Assembly: GCF_900168005.1 (NCBI RefSeq)
Contig: NZ_FUYP01000011.1
Location: 60,792-124,791 of the forward strand
From: Sphingopyxis flava
GTDB taxonomy: Bacteria; Pseudomonadota; Alphaproteobacteria; Sphingomonadales; Sphingomonadaceae
Direction of reading: 5' to 3'
DNA: 64,000 nucleotides
This document shows, piece after piece, positions 33,736 through 42,170 of the stretch. The position numbers and the translations under genes are program-made. A model generated the notes under the pieces. The model did not search any database. It saw only the letters and a list, made by a program, of their open reading frames with translations, and was not told the DNA's origin. Numbering within the stretch: position 1 is the stretch's first letter; every line of letters begins with the position of its first letter.

Positions 33736-34052
33736 AACTCCTAACCGCGTCGCTGGTCAAAGCACTTCAAACGAACCAGACCGGCAAACCCCTCGTCAAA
33801 TTCTTCAATCCCGTCGGCGCCGCAACGTGGCTCGTCTCCGAACTTGACGAAGACGGCGACACCCTGTTCGGCCTCGCCGACCTGGGATTCGGCTGTCCCG
33901 AGCTCGGCTACATCAGCCTCCAGGAACTACAAGGCCTCCGCCTCCCCTTCGGCCTCGGCATCGAGCGAGACATTCACTTCTCAACCGATCTGACCATTAC
34001 CGAATGGGCCGACAAGGCCCGCACGGCGGGATCTATCCTGCAAGTCGCATAG
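33732..34052 (+). CDS. DUF2958 family protein
   Basis: 106 residues, GTG start. LVKFFNPVGAATWLVSELDEDGDTLFGLADLG, FGCPELGYISLQEL and GIERDIHF are the conserved blocks of DUF2958, a family common on plasmids and phages and of unknown function. Its last codons and stop (CAA GTC GCA TAG) form the left half of the next dispersed palindrome. Confidence 0.8.
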   Translation: MKLLTASLVKALQTNQTGKPLVKFFNPVGAATWLVSELDEDGDTLFGLADLGFGCPELGYISLQELQGLRLPFGLGIERDIHFSTDLTITEWADKARTAGSILQVA

Positions 34053-34058
34053 CGACTT
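34042..34058. repeat. Dispersed palindrome AAGTCGCATAGCGACTT
   Basis: Perfect 17-bp copy spanning the stop codon of the DUF2958 gene. The next gene begins 48 nt later. Confidence 0.7.
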
Positions 34059-34106
34059 CCTCCGCAACACCTGTCCGTCCGCCCCAAATTCTGGGAGCCC
34101 CTGCAC

Positions 34107-34355
34107 ATGACCGCAGAAGAATTCCGCAAATCCAACGTCGACCTTCTCATCGCCAAAGGCGTCGAGCGGGACCAGGCCGAGCGCGTGCTCGATATCGCGA
34201 TGCACTCAGCCACCGAGGCCTACGACTCCCTGACCCTCAATCTGAACCGGCTCGAGCACAACGGCGAGTTCATCGTTGCGACGGGTCTCGCCTGCGAGAT
34301 CCTCAAATTCCGCCTCGGCCTCGCAATCGAGAGCATCAAGGACTTAGTAGCATGA
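34107..34355 (+). CDS. Small helical protein
   Basis: 82 residues, entirely helical. RKSNVDLLIAKGVERDQAERVL has a UBA-like look. First gene after a palindrome; weak ribosome binding site (GGGAGCCCC at some distance). Function unknown. Confidence 0.6.
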   Translation: MTAEEFRKSNVDLLIAKGVERDQAERVLDIAMHSATEAYDSLTLNLNRLEHNGEFIVATGLACEILKFRLGLAIESIKDLVA

Positions 34356-34834
34356 CCTTGAAATCCATCAACCGCAAGCGTCTCGACAAGCTCGCGACCT
34401 ACCTCGAGAGCCTGCCGAAGTCCTACGAGCACTTCGACATGGACAGCTATCTCGTACCCGATCACGCGGCGGTGCAGACGGTCAAGGACTATGCCCTGCA
34501 CAACGGCGGGGTCGCCTCGTGCGGAACCGTCGCCTGCGCAGTCGGCCACGGCCCTGCAGCAGGCATTTACGTCCCGCCCAAAATGATCTTCGACGACCAC
34601 CGTGTCGACTGGAACAGCTACTCCTGTCTCTTCACGGGTGAATCCGGCGAGTTCGGCCCCCGCTGGTACTGGATGTTTGGCGGAGGTTGGGACGAGGTCG
34701 ACAACCACCACTGGGGCGCCGCCGCGCGCATCCGCTACGTCCTAGCTGACAAGCCAATCCCCAAAGATTGCGACGAGCCCTGCCGGGGTCACCGCCAACT
34801 CTACCGCGAATTCGACAAAAGGTACGCCTCATGA
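34352..34834 (+). CDS. CGTxACAxGH family protein, copy 1
   Basis: 160 residues from ATG 34352. Conserved blocks: LATYLESLPKSYEHFDMDSY, then CGTVACAVGHGPAAGI, a Trp/Tyr-rich centre, and GAAARIRYVLADKPIP. The same blocks recur in the genes at 35909 (twice) and 37704. The Cys-His cluster may bind metal. Family not known to me; no function assigned. Confidence 0.7.
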   Translation: MTLKSINRKRLDKLATYLESLPKSYEHFDMDSYLVPDHAAVQTVKDYALHNGGVASCGTVACAVGHGPAAGIYVPPKMIFDDHRVDWNSYSCLFTGESGEFGPRWYWMFGGGWDEVDNHHWGAAARIRYVLADKPIPKDCDEPCRGHRQLYREFDKRYAS

Positions 34835-35196
34835 CGATCACGATCGGCGACCTTATCGTTCTCCTTCGCAACTGCGACCCCGACGCCCTGATCGAGTTCG
34901 ACTTCCCGGCGCGTCCCACGACCGTAGCCTCGTGGCGCGGCATCTATGCCGAGCCGGCATTGGGCCACTCCAACATGCCCGATGCGCAGCCCACGGTCCG
35001 CGACCTGCACGACGAGCTCAAGAGCGCGATCGACGGCCGCACCTTCCAGGGCTGGAAAGGCGGTGACTATTCCTACACCGCCGCCGACACTCTCCACGTC
35101 GCCAACCCCGGCAACATCGGCCACCTCGTGGTCTCCGGCATCGCCGACTGCGACCACTACGTCGTCATCAAAACCCAATTCCAGAAAGCTTGGTAA
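34831..35196 (+). CDS. Conserved phage protein, unknown
   Basis: 121 residues. DLIVLLRNCDPDALIEFDF, SWRGIYAEPALG and GWKGGDYSYT form a pattern I have seen in other phage proteins without assigned function. Overlaps the preceding stop (ATGA). Confidence 0.65.
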   Translation: MTITIGDLIVLLRNCDPDALIEFDFPARPTTVASWRGIYAEPALGHSNMPDAQPTVRDLHDELKSAIDGRTFQGWKGGDYSYTAADTLHVANPGNIGHLVVSGIADCDHYVVIKTQFQKAW

Positions 35197-35197
35197 T

Positions 35198-35425
35198 ATG
35201 AGCAGTCTCGTCCGCCGCATCCAGCGGCAAGTCCTCCCTTCCAAGCCCGTCCATCCGAAGATCGACCTGAAAACTGGTAAGCTCCTCGGTTACATCACGA
35301 TGCCGCCCCGCAAGGTCCACTACATGGGCCGCGGCAAGTGGCTCGGCCTTACGAACCCGAAGGCCAAGGATCTTCTGGCGCGTCAGCGCCGCGAGGAGAA
35401 AAGGCGTGCTCTGCCAACCACATAG
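35198..35425 (+). CDS. Small basic protein
   Basis: 75 residues, strongly basic (many Arg/Lys), with MPPRKVHYMGRGKWLG in the middle. ATG 35198, no overlap with the previous gene. Possibly nucleic-acid or ribosome binding; inference from charge only. Confidence 0.55.
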   Translation: MSSLVRRIQRQVLPSKPVHPKIDLKTGKLLGYITMPPRKVHYMGRGKWLGLTNPKAKDLLARQRREEKRRALPTT

Positions 35426-35579
35426 GGGTCAGCACGCCCGCCGCATCCAAAACCAGCAGAAGGTCCGCGTCCTCCGCCGTGCGAAGGAAGACGGCTACAC
35501 CCTCGACCAACTCCAGCGCCTCGGCCGGTTCAAGCACCGCGAGAGCCTGATCAAGTTCATGGAAAGGAACGAAATATGA
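35406..35579 (+). CDS. Small basic helical protein
   Basis: 57 residues from GTG 35406 with GGAG 7 nt upstream. Gln/Arg-rich, with a two-helix look: KVRVLRRAKEDGYTLDQLQR resembles half of a helix-turn-helix. Overlaps neighbours on both sides. Confidence 0.55.
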   Translation: MLCQPHRGQHARRIQNQQKVRVLRRAKEDGYTLDQLQRLGRFKHRESLIKFMERNEI

Positions 35580-35725
35580 CAGCGGCACTCGCAGCCAGCA
35601 TTGCTGGCGGCTACATTCTCGGAGGCGCGCTCGCCGAAATCCTCGACCACGGCTTCAGCCCCGTCCACCTCCTCGATCTGGCCTTCGGTCTTTTCGCAGT
35701 ATTTGCCGGGATTGCGTACGCATAA
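35576..35725 (+). CDS. Small membrane protein
   Basis: 49 residues, two hydrophobic segments (about 2-20 and 31-49) separated by a short polar loop. Holin-like in layout, but too far from any lysis gene to call. ATG overlaps the preceding stop codon. Confidence 0.55.
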   Translation: MTAALAASIAGGYILGGALAEILDHGFSPVHLLDLAFGLFAVFAGIAYA

Positions 35726-35735
35726 TTCCCCCTCA
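35720..35735 (+). promoter_or_regulatory. Late-type element TAATTCCCCCTCAC on the plus strand
   Basis: GCATAATTCCCCCTCACAAG, where TAA is the stop codon of the membrane protein gene and the next ATG (35776) is about 40 nt on. It is the only clear plus-strand copy of the late element. Confidence 0.4.
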
Positions 35736-35775
35736 CAAGTCACGGGCTCCGGGTCTCTTATTTAGACCCAAAACT

Positions 35776-35952
35776 ATGGCCCATCATCCGATCACCGAAC
35801 TTCTCCTCGCCGGTCAGTACGACCAGGCGAAAGCCCTTTTCATCAAATCCTGCCGAACACGGCAACAAGCCTTCGCGCTTGGCTTCACTATTCTCGAGGA
35901 GCTCGACAATGCTCACCGATCTACAACGGCACAACCTATCGATCTTGGCTGA
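35776..35952 (+). CDS. Small helical protein
   Basis: 58 residues, helical (ITELLLAGQYDQAKALFIKS), like one and a half TPR units. Overlaps the start of the next gene by 44 nt, which is long for this genome, so translation of both is plausible but not certain. Confidence 0.5.
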   Translation: MAHHPITELLLAGQYDQAKALFIKSCRTRQQAFALGFTILEELDNAHRSTTAQPIDLG

Positions 35953-36667
35953 TTACCTGATTGAGCTGCCGGTCGATTACGCCCACTTCAACATGGATGT
36001 GTATAATTGTGACGATACGTCTTTCGATGGTATCTCCGTCCGTAATCCTGATCATTGCGGCACCTCAGCCTGCGCCGTAGGCCATGTTCCTTACACGGGC
36101 ATCAGCGGCTGGGAGGGGCAGGCGAATTGGAACGATGTGGCGGCAGATCTTCTCGGTGCCCCCTTCTATTCCCCTGCGTACCGTTTTCTGTTCAGTGAGA
36201 GCAACGTCGACTGCCCCTGGGCGGCCGCCCTCCGCATCCGCCACTTCCTTGCCCACAACTCGACCGAAGGCTTCGCATATCCGCACGGCCTGACCCTCGA
36301 ACAGTATCAGAACCTGCGCCGTCTCGCGGCCTATCTGATTGCGCTGCCCGAGGACTACGAAGAGTTCGACATGTCGTGGTGGACCGCGGACGGCCGTAGC
36401 CCGGGCGCGACCGAATGCGGAACCGTCGCCTGCGCCGGTGGTCATGGACCGATGGCAGGCATCCCATCGCTTCCGGGTGAGTATTGGGGCGACTACATTC
36501 CTCGTGTTTTCGGAAACAACACCAGATTGACCAACTATATGTTCAGCGCTTCGTGGAGCGAGATCGACAACACGCCCCAAGGCGCCGGCAAGCGCATCCT
36601 CTACGCCCTGCACAACGACCTTCCGACCGGGGATCGCCTCTATGACACGACAGTCTACGGCGGCTGA
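35909..36667 (+). CDS. CGTxACAxGH family protein, tandem double copy
   Basis: 252 residues from ATG 35909. Two units: residues 1-115 (LADYLIELPVDYAHFNMDVY ... CGTSACAVGHVPYTGI ... AAALRIRHFL) and 125-250 (LAAYLIALPEDYEEFDMSWW ... CGTVACAGGHGPMAGI ... GAGKRILYAL). Related to the genes at 34352 and 37704. The Cys-Ala-Cys-Ala plus His cluster is kept in all units. Function unknown. Confidence 0.7.
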   Translation: MLTDLQRHNLSILADYLIELPVDYAHFNMDVYNCDDTSFDGISVRNPDHCGTSACAVGHVPYTGISGWEGQANWNDVAADLLGAPFYSPAYRFLFSESNVDCPWAAALRIRHFLAHNSTEGFAYPHGLTLEQYQNLRRLAAYLIALPEDYEEFDMSWWTADGRSPGATECGTVACAGGHGPMAGIPSLPGEYWGDYIPRVFGNNTRLTNYMFSASWSEIDNTPQGAGKRILYALHNDLPTGDRLYDTTVYGG

Positions 36668-36815
36668 ACTCCGCCGCGCCTTTGCGCGCCACGACCGCCT
36701 GCAAACCCAGCTTCGCCAAAGCGAGGCGCACCTCCAAAACCTGAGGAACAAATACGCCGACGAGCAGGGCCTGCTTGTCCGGCCACGTCTGGAGACCCTG
36801 CGAAATGCCATATAG
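36642..36815 (+). CDS. Small helical basic protein
   Basis: 57 residues, ATG 36642 inside the end of the previous gene. Arg/Gln/Leu-rich coiled-coil pattern (LQTQLRQSEAHLQNLRNKY). Similar in type to the 35406 product. Confidence 0.5.
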   Translation: MTRQSTAAELRRAFARHDRLQTQLRQSEAHLQNLRNKYADEQGLLVRPRLETLRNAI

Positions 36816-37071
36816 AATCCGCTTCACCATCAAGAAGCCCTCCCGCGCCAAGCGCGGCGCGAAATATGCTTACGGGCAGGTTCGCTTCGGGCAGCTTTTC
36901 GTTGGGCAAGGCCCCAATATTGTCCGACCCCACCGCCCCGACGAAGCCACGGTCTTTGCGACTTACGAGGAAGCTGCAGCGGCTCTCGCCCACTGGATGG
37001 CCTACGACAATCGCGCAAACTGGGACCGCATGTGGATCAAGAACCCCATGATCGAGCGCGTCCATGAGTGA
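36805..37071 (+). CDS. Small basic protein, unknown
   Basis: 88 residues from ATG 36805. Basic beta start (RIRFTIKKPSRAKRGAK), then a helical part with EEAAAALAHWMAYDN. No family recognised. Overlaps both neighbours. Confidence 0.6.
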   Translation: MPYRIRFTIKKPSRAKRGAKYAYGQVRFGQLFVGQGPNIVRPHRPDEATVFATYEEAAAALAHWMAYDNRANWDRMWIKNPMIERVHE

Positions 37072-37534
37072 TGCGTGGGACGAGGCGCGTGCAGCAGCAG
37101 AACGTGCAAAGAAATTTTATGCGCCGTTCAGGGCCGCAATGGAATCGGCAGCGCGTGCGGCAGACCCGAATTACGTCCCGTCAGGCGAGAACCGCGCGGC
37201 GGGGGAGGATGCGGTAAAGCGAGCAGAAGAATGGTTGCGCGCCATCTCCGATTGGCTTCTCGCCAACGATCACGATATGACGCTTCCGAGCGGCATCCTC
37301 GATACAGACCCGCTCGATATCGCAGATGATCTCGCCGCCCTCTCCGCCACCCCCGCACAGGAGGTTGATGAAACCGAGCGTGTCACCGTGCCGCGCGAAC
37401 CCACCGAGGCGATGTATCTGGCCGCTTTCAGCAGTGACCTATGGGGAGGCAGGCAGCCAATCCGCCGCGTCGTGGACGAAATATGGGACGCCATGCTCCG
37501 CGCCGCCCTCGCTCAACCCAAGGGAGATCACTGA
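37064..37534 (+). CDS. Unknown protein with PREPTEAMYLAA block
   Basis: 156 residues. Helical N-terminal half with Ala/Glu; the C-terminal 50 residues (VPREPTEAMYLAAFSS ... IWDAMLRAA) are a short module found at the ends of many phage proteins. Function unknown. Confidence 0.65.
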   Translation: MSDAWDEARAAAERAKKFYAPFRAAMESAARAADPNYVPSGENRAAGEDAVKRAEEWLRAISDWLLANDHDMTLPSGILDTDPLDIADDLAALSATPAQEVDETERVTVPREPTEAMYLAAFSSDLWGGRQPIRRVVDEIWDAMLRAALAQPKGDH

Positions 37535-37722
37535 TGACCTCTCAATATACCCAGACGATCAGCGAAGCCACTGGCGTCGCTGACCCCGAACTGCTGGCCG
37601 AGATCGAAGACGTTATGCGTCATGTGATCTTTCACTCGACGCTCGATTGGCAGACCCGCGAGCAGCTCTCCCAGGCCGCCCGCGAAGCCCTTGAGGTGAT
37701 AAAATGCACCGCGACAATCTGA
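37534..37722 (+). CDS. Small helical protein
   Basis: 62 residues; ATG overlaps the previous stop (TGATG). Acidic helix bundle pattern (PELLAEIEDVMRHVIFHSTL). No family recognised. Confidence 0.55.
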   Translation: MTSQYTQTISEATGVADPELLAEIEDVMRHVIFHSTLDWQTREQLSQAAREALEVIKCTATI

Positions 37723-38132
37723 ACAAGCTGGCAGATTACCTGCTGGCCCTACCCCCCGACTACGACGACTTCGACATGGGGACCTTCTGCAGGATCCCCG
37801 GAACAGAGGTCGAGTATCTCCCCCAAGATTCGGTGCACTCCTGTGGCACGGTTGCCTGTGCGCTCGGCCACGGGCCGCGTGCCGGCATCAAACCCGAGTT
37901 AGACGAAGGATGGCGGGGCTACTGCCTTCGCCAATTTGGCCTGCGCTGGTGGTCGGAGGAAGCCGAATGGTGTTTCAGCGGCGAATGGGCGCTGGTTGAT
38001 GATACGCCCCGAGGCGCAGGGCTTCGGATCAAATGGTTACTCGACGGTAAGCCCATCCCCGACGAGGACGAGCTCACCGCCATCACGTGCGGACCCGATC
38101 CGCTGCCCGAGAAATTCAACTATCTCGCATAG
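37704..38132 (+). CDS. CGTxACAxGH family protein, copy 4
   Basis: 142 residues. LADYLLALPPDYDDFDMGTF, CGTVACALGHGPRAGI, a Trp-rich centre and GAGLRIKWLLDGKPIP align with the copies at 34352 and 35909. The end of the gene (CTC GCA TAG CGA TTA) overlaps a degenerate dispersed palindrome. Confidence 0.7.
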   Translation: MHRDNLNKLADYLLALPPDYDDFDMGTFCRIPGTEVEYLPQDSVHSCGTVACALGHGPRAGIKPELDEGWRGYCLRQFGLRWWSEEAEWCFSGEWALVDDTPRGAGLRIKWLLDGKPIPDEDELTAITCGPDPLPEKFNYLA

Positions 38133-38138
38133 CGATTA
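38122..38138. repeat. Degenerate copy of the dispersed palindrome
   Basis: ATCTCGCATAGCGATTA keeps the central TCGCATAGCGA and spans the stop codon of the gene ending at 38132. It is at the expected place, the gap between two gene blocks. Confidence 0.5.
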
Positions 38139-38185
38139 CCCCCAAACGCCCTATCAAACGCTACCGTTTTAGGGACTCTCACCAC

Positions 38186-38491
38186 ATGAACATTATCGAA
38201 CTCGCGGTCGAGGCGCTCGACCGCGCCATCCCCCTGTGCATCCTCTATGAGGGTAAGCCGAAGACGATCGAAGTCCACGCTGTGGGCCTTTCGGTCAAGG
38301 ACAACGCCCCCGTTATCCGGGGCTTTCAGATCGACGGCGAGGCAAGCCGTCCCCTACCCTGCTGGGCGCTCCTGCGCGTCGACAAGATCGAGGAGGCCGG
38401 CTTTGGCACCCCCACATCCGACGCCCCCCGCCCCGGCTACGTCCAAGGCGACAAGCAGATGTCCAAGATTATCAGGGAGATCGTGCTGTGA
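38186..38491 (+). CDS. Small WYL-like domain protein (tentative)
   Basis: 101 residues from ATG 38186. AVEALDRAIPLCILYEGKPKTIEVHAVGL, a GFQIDG strand and WALLRVDKIEEAGF are reminiscent of the WYL/Sm-like ligand-sensing domain, here without the HTH found in WYL regulators. Tentative. Confidence 0.5.
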   Translation: MNIIELAVEALDRAIPLCILYEGKPKTIEVHAVGLSVKDNAPVIRGFQIDGEASRPLPCWALLRVDKIEEAGFGTPTSDAPRPGYVQGDKQMSKIIREIVL

Positions 38492-38850
38492 TCGACGCAA
38501 CCGTGACCTACTCCCTCAGCCCAGGCATGCTCGCCGACCTGATGGTGACCGCCATTGAAGGCGGATGCGGCTACTGGGCTCACGAGCTCGAGCTCGTCAG
38601 CGGCACGGATCTGTTCGAGCCCCCCTACTACGCCGACCCCCGCTTCTACTGCTCGCCCTTCAAGCTCGCGCTGACGGATTGCGAGGGCGACGTTCACACG
38701 ATCGACGCCGACACCCTCGCAAAGGGCTGGCGCCTCCTCAACGAACTGTACCCGCGGCGGGCACTCGCCGTGGTCGATGAAACCTACGACGCGGAAGACG
38801 CCGACGTCTTCCTGCAGCTCGCCGTCTACGGTGAGATCGTTTACGGATAA
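38488..38850 (+). CDS. Unknown conserved phage protein
   Basis: 120 residues, GTG start overlapping the previous stop. Pattern MLADLMVTAIEGGCGYWAHELE recurs in other phages, as I recall, without assigned role. Acidic. Confidence 0.6.
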   Translation: MIDATVTYSLSPGMLADLMVTAIEGGCGYWAHELELVSGTDLFEPPYYADPRFYCSPFKLALTDCEGDVHTIDADTLAKGWRLLNELYPRRALAVVDETYDAEDADVFLQLAVYGEIVYG

Positions 38851-38861
38851 GGAATTTCAAC

Positions 38862-40832
38862 ATGTTGCTTCAGCATGAGGCACGCAACGTCACGCCCTCG
38901 GGCGTGATGGAGACAGCGCGTGCCACCGTCAAAGCCACGGCGAAGGTCTTCGACATGTTCGCCACCCAGATCTACGCGGACAAATATACGGCGATTGTGC
39001 GCGAGCTCGTCGCCAACGGCATCGACGCCCACACCGCGGCGGGCAAGATCGAGACCCCGGTCACGGTCTGGCTTCCCGACGAGTTCGATCCCTATCTCCG
39101 TGTCACCGATAGCGGGATAGGCATGAGCCACGAGTTCATGATGACGTCGTACATGGCCTACACCGATGGCTCGACCAAGGACCAGTCGAACGACCAAATC
39201 GGGGGCTGGGGGATCGGCTCAAAGGCGCCCTTCTCCTACACCGACCAGTACGTCGTCGTCTCCACGCACGACGGCATCTGCTCGGTCTATTCGGTGTACA
39301 AGGACGAGGACAGCATCCCGGCGATCGCGCTCTTGTCCCAGGAGCCGACCAGCGCCCCCAACGGTGTCGAGGTCAGCTTCCCAGTCGAAGTCAGCGATTT
39401 CGGAGCTTTTCGCGAAGCCGCGGAAAAGGTGCTCCCCTTCTTCACTCCGTTCCCAAAAGTGACCAATTATTCGATAGAACCGGTCAGATATGACCAGTTC
39501 GGCGACGGCTGGGGCATTATCAATAAGACACGCACTTTCCACGTCGTCATGGGCGGCGTGCGCTACCCCGTGGAAGTGACGAAGCTGCCCTACGAGCTCC
39601 GGTCTAACAATCGGCTCAATCCCTTCTTCTATTGCGGTCTCGATCTTTATGTCCCGATCGGATCGGTCAGCATCACGCCGTCGCGCGAGACGCTGCTCTA
39701 CAGCGATCTCACCAACCAGACGATCGCCGACAAGCTTGAAGAGATCATCGACGAGGTCGTCGCCTCGATCCCGACGATGTTCGACAAGGAACCCTCGCTC
39801 TGGGCGGCGACGATCGCCATGCATGAAGAAATCGGCGGCGAATATCATATCGGCCGCGGCAAGCTCGTGACCCAGTACGCGCGCTGGCGCGGCCAGGAGA
39901 TCAAGCAGTATTTGACTCCCCCGGTGATGTCGGGCGTCGAAGCGTGGAAGTTCGAGCTCTCACGTCGCGCTCACAAGGTTCCACCCGCGCGTTGGGAAAG
40001 CCACCTCAGCGTCACGCCGTACCGCATCAAGTACGTCATCTATGACGATCTCGAGCCGAGCTCGAAGAACGCTAACATCGCTCGCATCCGTCATTGGGCC
40101 GAGAGTAACCTCTACAGCGGCCAGGAAGTTCTCGTCCTTCGTGGCGAGAAAGCACTCGAAGCCTATGGCAATCCGCAGGACGTCATCCTGACTTCGGATC
40201 TGCCGAAGCCCGAGCGGGCCAGATATGCGAGTGCGCAGCGCACTGACGCCCGTGTTTTCCAATACCGCCAAATCACGAAATGGGGCGCTAAGTGGCGGGA
40301 TCACATGGAGGAAATTGTTATGCCTCATGACGGCATTGTCGTTGTGATGGAGAATTTCGGGATCCCTTACTCGCTTCAGGAACAGATCCTGTCGGGCCTC
40401 ATTCCGCTCGATGAGATCTATTTCGTGAACAAGGGCGATGCCAAGGCCGTGAAGCATTTCACGCCCTTCGAGAAAGCTTACAAAACCGCATTTGCTCGAA
40501 AGCTTTCCGAATACCCGACCCTGCCGCAGGCGAAGGCCCTGCTCAACGACGAGCACTTGCGACCCCTCCTGCGATATGTCGATCGGCTCCCGCGGGCGCC
40601 GAAGCCGAACACGCCGCTTGGCAAGATTTTTGCCTTGCACGAGCAATACATCAAACCCGCGAAGGGCGCCCCTGCCGTTCTGCAGGACGCCGTCACTCCC
40701 AAGTTGCCGCCTCGCCTCAATACTGAGCGGCTCGCCAACGCATTCAACACCAAGCAGTGGCGGGCGAAAGCCCTCCTCGAAGCAAATTATCTGAGCGAGC
40801 CGCTGAAGCAGCTCCTCAAGGAGTTCATCTGA
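38862..40832 (+). CDS. rIIA: rIIA-like protein (GHKL ATPase)
   Basis: 656 residues, ATG with AAGGAATTTC upstream. GHKL/HSP90-type ATP site: IVRELVANGIDAH near 46-58 (N box), VTDSGIGM near 80 (G1), GGWGIGSKAPFSY near 112 (G2). The following domain with SVSITPSRETLLYSD is as in T4 rIIA. rIIA and rIIB of T4 are membrane-associated and let the phage grow in lambda lysogens that carry rexAB; here they likely counter a host exclusion system. Followed at once by rIIB (TGATG overlap). Confidence 0.88.
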   Translation: MLLQHEARNVTPSGVMETARATVKATAKVFDMFATQIYADKYTAIVRELVANGIDAHTAAGKIETPVTVWLPDEFDPYLRVTDSGIGMSHEFMMTSYMAYTDGSTKDQSNDQIGGWGIGSKAPFSYTDQYVVVSTHDGICSVYSVYKDEDSIPAIALLSQEPTSAPNGVEVSFPVEVSDFGAFREAAEKVLPFFTPFPKVTNYSIEPVRYDQFGDGWGIINKTRTFHVVMGGVRYPVEVTKLPYELRSNNRLNPFFYCGLDLYVPIGSVSITPSRETLLYSDLTNQTIADKLEEIIDEVVASIPTMFDKEPSLWAATIAMHEEIGGEYHIGRGKLVTQYARWRGQEIKQYLTPPVMSGVEAWKFELSRRAHKVPPARWESHLSVTPYRIKYVIYDDLEPSSKNANIARIRHWAESNLYSGQEVLVLRGEKALEAYGNPQDVILTSDLPKPERARYASAQRTDARVFQYRQITKWGAKWRDHMEEIVMPHDGIVVVMENFGIPYSLQEQILSGLIPLDEIYFVNKGDAKAVKHFTPFEKAYKTAFARKLSEYPTLPQAKALLNDEHLRPLLRYVDRLPRAPKPNTPLGKIFALHEQYIKPAKGAPAVLQDAVTPKLPPRLNTERLANAFNTKQWRAKALLEANYLSEPLKQLLKEFI

Positions 40833-41929
40833 TGATCCCCTATATCATGACCGACCAGAGCATCACCCTGATGCTCGGGTCCAAACCCGTTGTCGTTCCT
40901 TCGTCGCACGCCCAGTTCGAGAAGGTCCGCGAGGCCCTTCGCGATGGCGTTGACGATGTCGAATTCTATCGAGGTCTCGTCGATATCAAGGAAGCCGTGG
41001 TCCGGTACATGCAGGGCTATGTCCGCATTGAGGATGGCGTCCTGACATATCAGGATCGCCCGGTCGACACCTACCTCACCCGCAAGATCCTCGCTTTCCT
41101 GAAGAGTGGCGAGGACGGTCTTGTTGCCCCGCTCGTCGCCTTTCTGGAGCGTTTGCAGGGTAATCCATCTTATCGGGCTCAGCAGCAGCTTTACCAGTGG
41201 ATCGAGAAGGCCAATCTGCCGATCACCCCTGATGGCTTTATCCTCGCCTTCAAGCGAGTGAAGAAAGACTATTGGGATCACAGGACCGGCAGCACCTTTT
41301 TTCACAAGGTTGGCGCCGTTCTCGAGATGCCGCGGGGCGAGTGCGACGAGGACCCTGACCGCACCTGCTCCTCCGGCATTCACTTCTGCTCGATCGAGTA
41401 TCTGAAGAAAGGCCCTGTCGGCTCCAGCGACGACCCGGTGATGATCGTGAAGATCGACCCCGCTGACGTCACGGCCATCCCGCGTGACTACAACGACACC
41501 AAGGGCCGGTGCTGCCGGATGGAAATCATCGATGAGACGTCGCCCATCGAGATCGACGAGTATTTCGGCACCACCACCGTCTTCTACGGTACGGAAGAGA
41601 CCAAGACGTTCCGCTACTGGCCGGGCCAGACTTGGGAGACGGGCGACGGCACCGAGGTTCAGCTCCTCCCAGGCACAACCGAGGACAAGGCGGTCTATCA
41701 GATCGGTGGCAACCTCGTGACGGCGGGTGCAGACGGCGTTTGCGACGCCTACGAGGACGACTGGGATCTCGTCGAGTGCCTCGACTGGATCGACCCCTAT
41801 GAGATCGCCGACGCCCATCCCCACGAACCGACGACGCCGCTGGGCTGGGTCCTTGTTGGCCCTGACAAGCGCGGCTTCTTCCTGAGCACTGGCGAGCACG
41901 TCCATGGCGAACTCCCGCCGCTCTCGTAA
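40832..41929 (+). CDS. rIIB: rIIB-like protein
   Basis: 365 residues from ATG 40832. SITLMLGSKPVVVPSSHAQF at the start, then the core block PDGFILAFKRVKKDYWDHRTG, VLEMPRGECDEDPDRTCSSG, IHFCSIEYL and KIDPADVTAIPRDYN, all typical of rIIB-type proteins. The C-terminal 100 residues are acidic and extra to T4 rIIB. Acts with rIIA, whose stop codon it overlaps. Confidence 0.88.
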   Translation: MIPYIMTDQSITLMLGSKPVVVPSSHAQFEKVREALRDGVDDVEFYRGLVDIKEAVVRYMQGYVRIEDGVLTYQDRPVDTYLTRKILAFLKSGEDGLVAPLVAFLERLQGNPSYRAQQQLYQWIEKANLPITPDGFILAFKRVKKDYWDHRTGSTFFHKVGAVLEMPRGECDEDPDRTCSSGIHFCSIEYLKKGPVGSSDDPVMIVKIDPADVTAIPRDYNDTKGRCCRMEIIDETSPIEIDEYFGTTTVFYGTEETKTFRYWPGQTWETGDGTEVQLLPGTTEDKAVYQIGGNLVTAGADGVCDAYEDDWDLVECLDWIDPYEIADAHPHEPTTPLGWVLVGPDKRGFFLSTGEHVHGELPPLS

Positions 41930-42170
41930 GCGCATCCTCCATGTCGCGCAGTGTGCCATCGCCTCCAACCGGAAACACGGCACCAACGAGCCCCCGATAA
42001 TCCTCCGGGATTATCGGGGCTCCGAGCGAGCCCACGAAGTCGATCTCGTCGTCGATGGCGAGGTCGTTGGCCGGTTCGTTTACCGACCGCACGAGCCGCT
42101 GAAATGCGGAGCACGCTTATGGATGGAAACGTCCAGTGATCGATTGGAGCTACGGCCCCATGTCCAATAA
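41904..42170 (+). CDS. Small conserved phage protein
   Basis: 88 residues, ATG 41904 inside the end of rIIB. Basic start, then AHEVDLVVDGEVVGRFVYRP and LKCGARLWMET, a beta pattern I have seen in other phage proteins. A hairpin-forming sequence (41988-42022) lies within codons 29-40. Confidence 0.6.
   Translation: MANSRRSRKRILHVAQCAIASNRKHGTNEPPIILRDYRGSERAHEVDLVVDGEVVGRFVYRPHEPLKCGARLWMETSSDRLELRPHVQ
41988..42022. repeat. Intragenic 15-bp inverted repeat
   Basis: GAGCCCC(C)GATAATCC and its complement with a 4-nt loop and one bulged C. No T run follows. It lies in the small gene after rIIB; could limit readthrough, or be chance coding sequence. Confidence 0.45.

Noticed and set aside
35576..35725. 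Holin
   Set aside because: Two short membrane segments alone do not support the call and no endolysin is nearby; left as small membrane protein.
40787..41986. Minus-strand open frame of 399 residues
   Set aside because: Antisense of the rIIB-like gene.
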